The notes beneath the pieces are model-generated. The model saw only the letters and a program-made list of their open reading frames with translations. It was not told where the DNA came from and searched no databases. A stretch of DNA of 33,505 nt from Chitinophaga pinensis (GTDB lineage Bacteria > Bacteroidota > Bacteroidia > Chitinophagales > UBA10324). The stretch's first letter is position 1. Each line of letters opens with the position of its first letter. Both the position numbers and the translations under genes were made by a program. The stretch covers positions 1-33,505 of the forward strand of contig CAMDOA010000026.1 of the NCBI GenBank assembly GCA_945903305.1, given 5' to 3'. Of this stretch, positions 1 through 7,900 are shown piece by piece.

Positions 1-43
1 CCACAAAAAAAGAAACAATAAGAAGTGGTAAAATCTTTTTCAT
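1..43 (-). CDS. 5' end of an exported protein (partial, runs off left edge)
   Basis: Reading the minus strand from 43, an ATG opens a frame encoding MKKILPLLIVSFFV before the window ends. Two lysines followed by a hydrophobic run are the start of a signal peptide or lipoprotein leader. It lies 32 bases beyond the stop codon of the MBOAT gene on the same strand, so it is probably the next gene of the acylation cassette. Only 14 codons are visible, so the product cannot be named and even the start is an inference from the signal-peptide-like sequence. Confidence 0.5.
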   Translation of the reverse strand, partial: MKKILPLLIVSFFV

Positions 44-75
44 AAGTATAAAAGTAAACTCTTTTCCCTTCCGAA

Positions 76-1533
76 CTAAAACTGAAAATAAATAAACGGC
101 TGTATCTCCGCGCTCTTCACTTGTATCACCATCCAAATCACAAACACCAGCGCGAGTGATTGCGCAATGATGGGTGCGCGCGATAAAATAATTTCTGACT
201 GCGTATTCCACTTTGCAGGAATAAAATGTGTGAGGTATCCGAACACGATAAGTGCAAACACCAAAGCATAGCCGCGCATCCACTGCATGGCTATGGCGCC
301 TTCAAAGTTCTGGAATATGCGCGAGAGCATTTCTGTTGCTGTGGCAAAATCCTGCGCACGAAAAAATATCCAGCAAAACGAAACGAAATGAAAAGTGAGC
401 AGCACACCGAGTGCGCGCATCAAAAATGTTTTCGGCACATTCACATAAGTCCGAAATAATTTATCGAGTGCGAGCGCCACTCCATGTAAAAAGCCCCAGA
501 GCACAAAGTTCCACGAAGCGCCATGCCACAAGCCGCCGAGCAGCATGGTGATGAACAGGTTTATATACTGCCGTAGTTTGCCTTTGCGGTTTCCGCCGAG
601 CGGCACATATAAATAATCGCGCAGCCAACTGCTGAGCGAAATGTGCCACCGCCGCCAGAACTCGGTGATGCTCGCGCTCTGATACGGCTGATTGAAATTT
701 ATTCCCAACCGATAACCGAGCAACAATGCAATACCGATTGCCATATCGCTGTAGCCGCTGAAGTCGCAGTAAATCTGCATGGCATAACCATACACCGCCA
801 TCAGGTTTTCGAAGCCGGTGTAAAGTGCAGGTGAATCAAACACGCGATCAACAAAATTCACGCTGATGTAATCACTGATAACAGCTTTCTTAAACAGCCC
901 GGTGAGAATGAGAAACACAGCAGCGGCACGGTCTTCCTTCGTGATTTTTATATCGGTATGAATCTGCGGAAGAAAAAGTGAAGCGCGCACAATGGGTCCT
1001 GCCACTAAGTGCGGAAAGAAGCTGATGTAAAAACCAAAGTCGAAAATATTTTTTGCGGGCTTCAGTATTCCGCGATACACATCAATGGTGTAACTCAGCA
1101 CCTGGAAAGTGTAAAACGAAATGCCGACGGGCAGCACTATATCCATTGCATCGAATTGCCCGAGTTTTAAATCGTTTACAATTCCAATTAAAAAATTAGT
1201 GTACTTGAAGTAGGCGAGAAATCCGAGATTGATAACCAAACTCAGAACGAGCCATGCCGTTCGATCGCGTTTCGAATTTGATTTATAAATGTAGTTGGCA
1301 ATGGCATAATCAATTATGGTAGATAGAATGAGCAACAGAAAAAACCAGCCACCGCACTTGTAATAAAAGTAAAGCGAGAAGATGGTGAGGTAAGTGATGC
1401 GTGCATTTTCTTTTTTGTAAACGAACTGATAAAAGAACAGCAACACCAGAAACAGGAACAGAAATATTCCGGTGTTGAAGAGCATGGGCTCATTCTGATG
1501 ATAAGTAAGCTGATGAAGAATTTTATCAAACAT
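76..1533 (-). CDS. MBOAT-family membrane O-acyltransferase (AlgI/DltB-like)
   Basis: A 485-residue polytopic membrane protein of usual AlgI length. Diagnostic segments are CDFSGYSDMAIG (about residues 256-267), WRRWHISLSSWLRDYLYVPLGG-type text at 293-314, and LWHGASWN at 335-342, whose H337 is the conserved MBOAT histidine; H297 is the second family histidine. Family knowledge: MBOAT proteins pass acyl groups (usually acetyl) from a cytoplasmic donor across the membrane to a partner that O-acylates an envelope polysaccharide (AlgI with AlgJ/X, PatA with PatB). It starts three bases after the stop of an SGNH-hydrolase-like gene, which is itself coupled to a second one, so the three form an operon. 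The polymer acylated is not shown by the sequence. Family call is firm; the substrate is unknown. Confidence 0.93.
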   Translation of the reverse strand: MFDKILHQLTYHQNEPMLFNTGIFLFLFLVLLFFYQFVYKKENARITYLTIFSLYFYYKCGGWFFLLLILSTIIDYAIANYIYKSNSKRDRTAWLVLSLVINLGFLAYFKYTNFLIGIVNDLKLGQFDAMDIVLPVGISFYTFQVLSYTIDVYRGILKPAKNIFDFGFYISFFPHLVAGPIVRASLFLPQIHTDIKITKEDRAAAVFLILTGLFKKAVISDYISVNFVDRVFDSPALYTGFENLMAVYGYAMQIYCDFSGYSDMAIGIALLLGYRLGINFNQPYQSASITEFWRRWHISLSSWLRDYLYVPLGGNRKGKLRQYINLFITMLLGGLWHGASWNFVLWGFLHGVALALDKLFRTYVNVPKTFLMRALGVLLTFHFVSFCWIFFRAQDFATATEMLSRIFQNFEGAIAMQWMRGYALVFALIVFGYLTHFIPAKWNTQSEIILSRAPIIAQSLALVFVIWMVIQVKSAEIQPFIYFQF

Positions 1534-1536
1534 CTT

Positions 1537-2769
1537 TTACTGAACCTTAGTCATATTGTATGATTCCATCAATGCATTGAACAACAAGTGCCCTTGCAAT
1601 TCATATCCTGCTTTGGTTAAGTGCAGGTAATCCCGTTGCGCCAATCCTTTTGTGTACCATTTATATATGGAACCATAGCCACCCATCAAATGATAAAAAT
1701 CCCAGAAGGCGGCATTGTTGTGCTCGCAGAAATATTTTTGCACCACCACCGCTTTCGCCACACTCGCATTTTTGTACTTGCGATACCGATAACCATCGGG
1801 TGGTGAAGTGAGTAAAAAATTTGCATTGGGAATGGATATCCTAATTTTTGCTATCACATTACTAATGTTCTCTGCAAATTCCGATTCATTAAAATATTTC
1901 GTGAAGGCTTCATTTGTTCCGAGCGAAATAATTATCAAATCAGGGTTAAGCGATACCAACTGGTCAACGAAGTACACCGAACTATCGTAGTGCGCAAACA
2001 TAGCTCCGTTCACGCCAACCATATTGTACACCAAACCTTTCTGCGAATTTTCCAACTCCACACCATAAATCATGGATTGCAATTGTGTGCTGTCGCTTTT
2101 AATCAGGTGCAATTGAAAACTGCGCGTAGTATCGCGCAACAAAATTTCAGTGGTAAAAAAATCGGGAGTCGTGATTCGTGAATTGATGTAAGCCAGATTG
2201 GTTTGTGATTGGTCTGTTACAGATAAATCAAAAGCATCGGGCGCTTTGTAGTGAAACACTTTTATTTTACTGAACGCATAATTCAAACTATCCGCATCCT
2301 GAATAGTAAAATCGAGATATGCTGTTTCATCAAAAGTTCTGATGGTAATTCCGCCTATGCCAATCGGTAATTGCAATTTCGGAAAAACATTTCGCTTAGC
2401 TTCCCAGGTGATGTTTGTTTTGGTCGTATAATTTCTCGGCTCATTTGTTTTGGCAGCGCGATAAGGAAATATTAATCCTCTTCCTGCATTGCCGAATTTG
2501 CGTTGCAGTTTTTCGCGCATCATTCCTGAAAAATAATCTGCCTGAATGTGTGAATCACCGATGTGAACGACCACAACTTTATCGCGTGTTCCGTTTTGCA
2601 GTTCATCCAGCTTTTTATAAAAACCACTTAGCGCTGAATCATTTATGAGGTAATTTAAAGTATCGCGAATGAATGTATATGGTCGGGTGATTTCCTCGGT
2701 GGTTTGCGCATTTGTATCAGCACACACAAAAATCAAAATGATAACTGGTATGAATAAAAAAATTTTCAA
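1537..2769 (-). CDS. SGNH/GDSL hydrolase-like exported protein, second of the cassette
   Basis: SGNH-fold protein. Numbered from an upstream ATG at 2805, block I is HIGDSHIQAD with Ser85, block III is SLGTNEAF at 295-301, and the last block is DYLHLTKAG with Asp392 and His395, so the catalytic triad looks complete. I prefer the TTG at 2769 as the start: it gives a clean signal peptide (M)KIFLFIPVIILIFVCADTNAQ and a 4-base TTGA overlap with the stop of the upstream gene, typical of translational coupling. The ATG at 2805 would overlap that gene by 40 bases and add 12 residues. It is followed three bases later by the MBOAT gene. By analogy with AlgJ/AlgX and PatB it probably transfers or removes acyl groups on an envelope glycan in the periplasm; that role is inferred. 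Confidence 0.85.
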   Translation of the reverse strand: MKIFLFIPVIILIFVCADTNAQTTEEITRPYTFIRDTLNYLINDSALSGFYKKLDELQNGTRDKVVVVHIGDSHIQADYFSGMMREKLQRKFGNAGRGLIFPYRAAKTNEPRNYTTKTNITWEAKRNVFPKLQLPIGIGGITIRTFDETAYLDFTIQDADSLNYAFSKIKVFHYKAPDAFDLSVTDQSQTNLAYINSRITTPDFFTTEILLRDTTRSFQLHLIKSDSTQLQSMIYGVELENSQKGLVYNMVGVNGAMFAHYDSSVYFVDQLVSLNPDLIIISLGTNEAFTKYFNESEFAENISNVIAKIRISIPNANFLLTSPPDGYRYRKYKNASVAKAVVVQKYFCEHNNAAFWDFYHLMGGYGSIYKWYTKGLAQRDYLHLTKAGYELQGHLLFNALMESYNMTKVQ

Positions 2770-4253
2770 AGTTCTTTCTTTTTTTCCGGGTGTGATAAAT
2801 ACCAATCGTATTCAAACAATAAAGATTTCACGAATAGGTTTGCAATCACTCTGCCGCCTGCAGTTTTAAAATGGGTGTAATCTTTATTTGCCAATGCAGG
2901 TTTTGCATCCGCCATTTTAATCATGGAACCTTCACCACCCATTGCAACAAACAAATCCCAGAAGGAAGAATTTGTATTAGCAGCAATTTTTCGTTGTGAT
3001 GATATGAGTGATGTAAGAGTTGGCATAGTGATGTAGGTATCATCTTGCTTAATGCTTCTATCACTGCAGCTAACAATTAAAATCGGGGTGTTGGTGAAAA
3101 TTGTTTCCAGATAATTGATGGTTTTAGTTATGCTTCGTTCGTACCAACTGTAATCATCGGTTTTTACTGTCGCCACATTTATTCCATACTGCATTACTAT
3201 CAAATCATAATTGAGCAGTTGCTGAATTTGTTTTAATATACCGCTTTTTACTCCCGATAAATGAATGCCTGATGAACCACGCAATGAATAATTATCAACC
3301 AGAATTCCTTTTCCATATTCAATGGAGAAACCATAAACAAATAAAGTATCAACAGGCACAAATTGAACTTCTATGGAATTGATGGGATTATTTTGATTGA
3401 TGACTAGCCGGTTTAATTTTTCGCCGGCTTGTAAATCCTTTCGCTGTGGAGCGCCATTGTTCAGCTTGTATAAAATATAATCGCCCGAATCAGCACGGCT
3501 GTATATCATGAAAACATTGTAAAGCGGACTCAATCCATCGAGTTTACTGTATGCACCACTGTATTTCACACGACTCGCTTCCTTTTCTATCGCAACAGAA
3601 TCAGTAACACCTTTTAAAATTTTTGGTTGATATACTTGCCCATAAAGCCCGTAAGGCACTTTGTGTTTTACCGAATCAGTGAGCGAATAAGTTTTCCAGT
3701 TATTTGAAAATGTCCATCCAATAGTTTGTCTGAATCCCGGAACATGCGTAGTAATTGGAACAAACCCAACTCCTTTACCTCCGAATTTTTTCTGTAATTC
3801 ATTTCGTACATCCTGCGTGATGATATCACCTTCAATCAACGAATCACCAAACCAGGCAATGCGCACAACAGTTTTATCTCCCTTCTCCACTCGTTGAAGT
3901 TTTGCGAAAAAATGTTTCCACTCAGTTGAAGTGTCTCCTTCGTATTGTTCAATCAATAACACATCCGCTTTTCGCGCCATCGAATCTTTAGCAGGGGGTG
4001 CAGGCGGAGGAGAAATTTTTTTTATCTTCTTCACCGGCTTTGATTTCAGATTGCTGAAGAAGTCAATTTTTTTTGCGGTGAAACTTCCAATGTGAAAATC
4101 AGTTTTGATAAATGATAAACACGATACAATAACAGCAGTAAATAAAATCAGCCTGAATGAATGCTGCACCGGTTTATCACTATCCACGCTGAATGTTTTT
4201 TTGAAGTGCTCAAAAATAGAATGACCCTTTGTGTTGCAACCAACGGTTTTCAA
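2766..4253 (-). CDS. Membrane-anchored SGNH/GDSL hydrolase-like protein, first of the cassette
   Basis: A 495-residue protein with a short cytoplasmic N-terminus, one membrane segment at about residues 34-49 and a proline-rich linker (SPPPAPPA near 81-88), then an SGNH domain. Block I is WFGDSLIEGD with Ser138; the last block is DYTHFKTAGG with Asp458 and His461. Block III reads MQYGIN (354-359) rather than the usual GxND/GTN, but it keeps a glycine and an asparagine. It leads the operon with the second SGNH gene and the MBOAT gene. Two unlike SGNH proteins with one MBOAT suggests one transfers acyl groups and the other edits or binds the polymer; which does which cannot be read here. No clear promoter box was found directly upstream. 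Confidence 0.85.
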   Translation of the reverse strand: MKTVGCNTKGHSIFEHFKKTFSVDSDKPVQHSFRLILFTAVIVSCLSFIKTDFHIGSFTAKKIDFFSNLKSKPVKKIKKISPPPAPPAKDSMARKADVLLIEQYEGDTSTEWKHFFAKLQRVEKGDKTVVRIAWFGDSLIEGDIITQDVRNELQKKFGGKGVGFVPITTHVPGFRQTIGWTFSNNWKTYSLTDSVKHKVPYGLYGQVYQPKILKGVTDSVAIEKEASRVKYSGAYSKLDGLSPLYNVFMIYSRADSGDYILYKLNNGAPQRKDLQAGEKLNRLVINQNNPINSIEVQFVPVDTLFVYGFSIEYGKGILVDNYSLRGSSGIHLSGVKSGILKQIQQLLNYDLIVMQYGINVATVKTDDYSWYERSITKTINYLETIFTNTPILIVSCSDRSIKQDDTYITMPTLTSLISSQRKIAANTNSSFWDLFVAMGGEGSMIKMADAKPALANKDYTHFKTAGGRVIANLFVKSLLFEYDWYLSHPEKKKEL

Positions 4254-4293
4254 CAGAATGAATTGTATAGTCTTGAAAAAATATTTTTCGTTT

Positions 4294-4312
4294 GTTTACT
4301 GTTTCAGTAAAC
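4294..4312. terminator. Small perfect hairpin between nhaD and the acylation cassette
   Basis: GTTTACTG, loop TTT, CAGTAAAC: an 8-bp perfect stem with a 3-base loop. It lies downstream of the antiporter gene and upstream of the SGNH/MBOAT operon, all on the minus strand. It has no strong U-run on the minus strand, so it could be a weak terminator or an operator-like palindrome. Confidence 0.35.
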
Positions 4313-4347
4313 TATTATAATTGAACAAGCAAGTGAGCAGATTCTAT

Positions 4348-5616
4348 TTATCCCGCTATAAGTTCATAAATCCACAAATAACAACCCACACCCGCAAGAT
4401 ATCCTATCAAAACCGGGAGTGTCATTTTTTTCAGGTACCAACCGAACGAAATATTTTCCATTCCCATAACTACCACACCTGCAGCTGAACCAATGATTAA
4501 TAAACTTCCACCAGTGCCGGCGCAAAATGCAATCATCTCCCACATTTTATGATCCATGGGAAACAGATGCAAAGGATACATTCCGATTGTGGCGGCTACT
4601 AACGGAACATTATCAATAATAGAAGAAGCAACTCCAAGCAAAGTGACAACAAAGTCTTTGTCGGGAATGGTTGTATCTAACCAGTTAGCCGTGTGTTCAA
4701 GTATGCCGGCAGTTTGCAGTGCAGCAACAGTTAGCAGTATTCCAACAAAAAATAAAATGGAACTCAAATCAATTTTACTTAACACACTTGCCACCTGCAA
4801 ATCTTTTCGCTCGCGTTTTGAATGTAGAATTTCTGTTATCACCCACATTACCGACAGCCCCAATAATATTCCCATGTACGGCGGAAGATGTGTAAGTTGT
4901 TTAAAAACCGGAACTGAAATCAAACTCAAAATTCCAAGAATAAAAATATGCGTGGAATAGGGTTGCGGAATTTCCTTATCCTTTTCTATCTCATTAATTT
5001 TTTCTCCCTTCATTTTAAAACTGAAATAAATAAGCGGCAATAACATGGAAACCAGACTCGGAATAAAAAGCATTTTAATAATGTTGGTTGCAGAAATTTG
5101 TCCGCCTATCCAAAGCATAGTAGTTGTTACATCACCAATCGGCGACCACGCTCCTCCCGCATTTGCAGCAACAATTACCATTGATGCGAAAATCATTCTG
5201 TCTTTTTTATCATCAATCATTTTACGAAGAATGGAAACCATTACAATGGAAGTTGTGAGATTGTCGAGTATGGGTGAAAGAAAAAAAGTAATGAAGCAAA
5301 TAATCCACAGCAGCGAACTTTTGTTTTTTGTTTTAACCAGGTTGCTTACTACCCTGAATCCACGATGCGTATCAATTAACTCAACAATGGCCATAGCCCC
5401 CATCAGAAAGAAAACTATTTCTGAAATAGCTGCAAGGTGATGAGAGAGCTCAGGAAGCAATGAGTTTTTAGTGCCGTTATGCATCATAATCAATATCACC
5501 CAGCTAACAACCGCTAACAATAATGCAGTTGCAGTTTTGCTTACACGAAGTGGATGTTCCAATGCAATGGCTGCATAACCAACAATAAATAAAATAATCA
5601 GAAGTGTGTTCGACAT
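4348..5616 (-). CDS. nhaD: NhaD-type sodium:proton antiporter
   Basis: Ion transporter superfamily (ArsB/NhaD) membrane protein with about a dozen hydrophobic segments. The start MSNTLLIILFIVGYAAIALEHP is the usual NhaD opening and is followed by conserved text such as FFLSPILDNLTTSIVMVSIL and NAGGAWSPIGDVTTTMLW, which carry the ion-site Asp/Asn/Thr residues of the family, and SSIIDNVPLVAA near the C-terminus. The open frame extends upstream to 5709, but those 31 residues are not NhaD-like, so the ATG at 5616 is chosen (422 aa). Family role: electrogenic Na+/H+ exchange at the inner membrane for pH and sodium homeostasis. It is divergent from a K+ transporter gene, which fits a shared ion-balance role. 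Confidence 0.93.
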   Translation of the reverse strand: MSNTLLIILFIVGYAAIALEHPLRVSKTATALLLAVVSWVILIMMHNGTKNSLLPELSHHLAAISEIVFFLMGAMAIVELIDTHRGFRVVSNLVKTKNKSSLLWIICFITFFLSPILDNLTTSIVMVSILRKMIDDKKDRMIFASMVIVAANAGGAWSPIGDVTTTMLWIGGQISATNIIKMLFIPSLVSMLLPLIYFSFKMKGEKINEIEKDKEIPQPYSTHIFILGILSLISVPVFKQLTHLPPYMGILLGLSVMWVITEILHSKRERKDLQVASVLSKIDLSSILFFVGILLTVAALQTAGILEHTANWLDTTIPDKDFVVTLLGVASSIIDNVPLVAATIGMYPLHLFPMDHKMWEMIAFCAGTGGSLLIIGSAAGVVVMGMENISFGWYLKKMTLPVLIGYLAGVGCYLWIYELIAG

Positions 5617-5633
5617 GCTTTTTTGAATTGCGT

Positions 5634-5641
5634 CAAAACTA
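5634..5641 (-). promoter_or_regulatory. Possible -7 box for nhaD
   Basis: On the minus strand this reads TAGTTTTG, matching the Bacteroidota -7 pattern TAnnTTTG, and places a start site about 11 bases before the chosen nhaD ATG. No good TTTG is present at the -33 distance, so the call is weak. Confidence 0.3.
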
Positions 5642-5687
5642 AAAAATACACTTGTGTAGCTTTGGTAAAAATTAAAGATGCTACTTA

Positions 5688-5720
5688 TTTGAATGTTGAA
5701 TAAACACAAGTATATATTTG
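5688..5720 (+). promoter_or_regulatory. Bacteroidota-type promoter of the KUP gene
   Basis: TTTG at 5688-5691, a 21-base spacer, then TATATTTG at 5713-5720 match both halves of the Bacteroidota sigma-ABfr consensus (TTTG, 19-21 bases, TAnnTTTG). Transcription would start near 5727, about 16 bases before the TTG start codon of the transporter gene. Confidence 0.65.
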
Positions 5721-5742
5721 TCGCCGCTTATTATAGCACTTC

Positions 5743-7680
5743 TTGGAAAAACATCACGGGCCTAACAAGCTCACTCTTGCCGGATTATTAGTTACACTCG
5801 GAATCATTTACGGTGATATCGGAACTTCTCCGCTCTATGTAATGCAGGCAATTTTAGGTGACAGACCGGTAAGCGAGTTATTGGTTTATGGCGGATTGAG
5901 TTGCGTGTTCTGGACTTTGACTTTACAAACCACCATCAAGTACATCATACTTATTCTTCGTGCTGATAATAAAGGAGAAGGCGGTGTGTTTGCATTGTAC
6001 GCCCTGGTGCGCAAGCGTGCAAAGTGGTTAGTGTTTCCGGCAATCATTGGTGGAGCCGCGTTGTTGGCCGATGGAATGATTACTCCAGCCATTACCGTAA
6101 CATCAGCCATTGAAGGATTAAAATTATATGACCCTGATATTCCGGTTGTTCCAATTGTTATTGGCATTCTCTGCGTGCTTTTTCTTTTTCAGCGCTTAGG
6201 AACCAAATTGGTTGGAAGTTATTTCGGACCAATCATGTTTGTATGGTTTACCATGCTTGGCGCAATTGGTATTTATAATCTGAATGATCATTTGGGAATA
6301 TTGAATGCCATTAACCCAAAATACGCTTATGATTTATTAGCACATTATCCGAAAGGAATCTTTTTACTGGGAGCTGTATTTTTATGCACCACCGGTGCCG
6401 AGGCATTGTATTCAGATCTCGGTCATTGCGGAAAACTCAATATTCGGGTGACCTGGATATTTGTAAAAACATGTTTGCTGTTAAATTATTTTGGTCAGGG
6501 TGCGTGGCTGATGTCTCATCAGGGAGAAATAATTGATACACAAATATTTTTTGCGGTGATGCCTGAATGGTTTGTCATTATCGGAATCATCATCGCAACT
6601 ACTGCTTCGGTTATTGCAAGTCAGGCACTAATAACAGGAAGTTTTACATTGATAAATGAAGCCATGCGATTGAATTTGTGGCCGAAGGTTCGGGTCATTC
6701 ATCCAACCGATTTGCGCGGACAAATATTTGTTCCGAGTATCAACGGAATTTTATTTTTCGGGTGCGTTGCCATGGTTTTGTTTTTTAAAGAATCAAGAAA
6801 CATGGAGGCCGCTTATGGTTTAACCATCAACTTCGGAATGCTGATGGATACCATTTTATTCGGAACATTTTTATATGTGCGCCGTGGTTCCATTACACTG
6901 GTGGTGTTAATGGCGCTTGTGTTCGTCACAATAGAACTCGGGTTTCTTTTTGCCAATCTCACCAAGTTTGCACATGGTGGTTATGTAACCATGATATTAG
7001 GTACGCTGTTTTTTCTGGTTATGTATGTATGGTTCAATGCACGCAAAATCAAAAACCGTTATCTTGAGTTTGTGAATGTGAAAGATTTTTTACCCCCGCT
7101 GAAAGCATTGAGCGATGATGTAACCATTCCGAAATATTGTTCTCATCTTATTTATCTGACCAGTGCTGATTATCCATCGCAAATGGAATCGAAAATTTTC
7201 TATTCCATTTTCAACAAACAACCCAAGCGCGCCGATGTGTATTGGTTTGTGCATGTGGATGTAGTTGACGAACCGTTTACGCTTGAATATGTAGTTACTC
7301 CGTTAGTTCCCGGCGATGTGTTCCGGGTTGATTTTATGCTGGGTTTCAGAATGGCTCCGCGTATTAATTTATATTTTAAGAAAGTGGTGGAAAACATGGC
7401 AGCTAACAACGAAGTGGATACCGTGAGTCGCTACGAATCATTGAACAAACAAAATGTATCCGGTGATTTCCGTTTCGTAGTGATTGAAAAGTTTTTGAGT
7501 TTTGAAAATGAGCTTCCGTTTATCGAGAAGCTGATTATGGATGGATATTTCCTGCTGAAAAAAGTTTCCCTCAAAGAAGGCCGCGAGTTTGGTTTAGATA
7601 CCAGTTCAGTTGCTATAGAAAAATTTCCGTTGATATTGATTCCGCCTAAAGAAGTGAATCTGAAAAGGGTTTACGAATAA
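5743..7680 (+). CDS. kup: KUP-family potassium uptake transporter
   Basis: A 645-residue protein of typical KUP length: about 12 membrane segments to near residue 430, then a cytoplasmic C-terminal domain. The N-terminal signature LTLAGLLVTLGIIYGDIGTSPLY (about residues 10-32) and TTGAEALYSDLGHCGK are diagnostic. Family role: H+-coupled K+ import at the inner membrane. The start must be a TTG at 5743: the frame is closed by TAG at 5734-5736, and the first in-frame ATG (5839) would remove the conserved N-terminal signature. A strong promoter ends 22 bases upstream. In some KUP proteins the C-terminal part senses cyclic di-AMP; whether this one does cannot be seen. Confidence 0.96.
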   Translation: MEKHHGPNKLTLAGLLVTLGIIYGDIGTSPLYVMQAILGDRPVSELLVYGGLSCVFWTLTLQTTIKYIILILRADNKGEGGVFALYALVRKRAKWLVFPAIIGGAALLADGMITPAITVTSAIEGLKLYDPDIPVVPIVIGILCVLFLFQRLGTKLVGSYFGPIMFVWFTMLGAIGIYNLNDHLGILNAINPKYAYDLLAHYPKGIFLLGAVFLCTTGAEALYSDLGHCGKLNIRVTWIFVKTCLLLNYFGQGAWLMSHQGEIIDTQIFFAVMPEWFVIIGIIIATTASVIASQALITGSFTLINEAMRLNLWPKVRVIHPTDLRGQIFVPSINGILFFGCVAMVLFFKESRNMEAAYGLTINFGMLMDTILFGTFLYVRRGSITLVVLMALVFVTIELGFLFANLTKFAHGGYVTMILGTLFFLVMYVWFNARKIKNRYLEFVNVKDFLPPLKALSDDVTIPKYCSHLIYLTSADYPSQMESKIFYSIFNKQPKRADVYWFVHVDVVDEPFTLEYVVTPLVPGDVFRVDFMLGFRMAPRINLYFKKVVENMAANNEVDTVSRYESLNKQNVSGDFRFVVIEKFLSFENELPFIEKLIMDGYFLLKKVSLKEGREFGLDTSSVAIEKFPLILIPPKEVNLKRVYE

Positions 7681-7754
7681 TTCATCAATGAATTTTGCCC
7701 TTCTGTTTATTTAGCTGCTGCACAAAACATTTTCTGTAACCTGATAGCTTTTCC

Positions 7755-7771
7755 AATGACTTTGAGTCATT
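7755..7771 (+). terminator. Weak hairpin downstream of kup
   Basis: AATGACT, loop TTG, AGTCATT: a 7-bp perfect stem 75 bases after the kup stop. The tail is A/T-rich without a clean U-run. It may be a weak terminator; the rest of the 220-base gap before the next gene shows nothing else I can name. Confidence 0.3.
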
Positions 7772-7900
7772 ATTCAACTGATAAAATTTATCGTGGTTGC
7801 AATCAGTTTTTTATTGCGTGCTGTAATTCTATTTTAGCCTCTGCTATATTGCTTTAATTATAAATCTGTTCCCGGAAATTCAACTGCAAATAATTTGTAA

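Noticed and set aside
4556-5440. Two long open frames antisense to nhaD (134 and 131 codons).
   Set aside because: They lie opposite a clear NhaD coding region, have no recognisable domain, and are shadows produced by its codon pattern.
5839-5841. In-frame ATG as the start of kup.
   Set aside because: It would remove the conserved LTLGIIYGDIGTSPLY-type N-terminal signature; the TTG at 5743 retains it and follows a good promoter.
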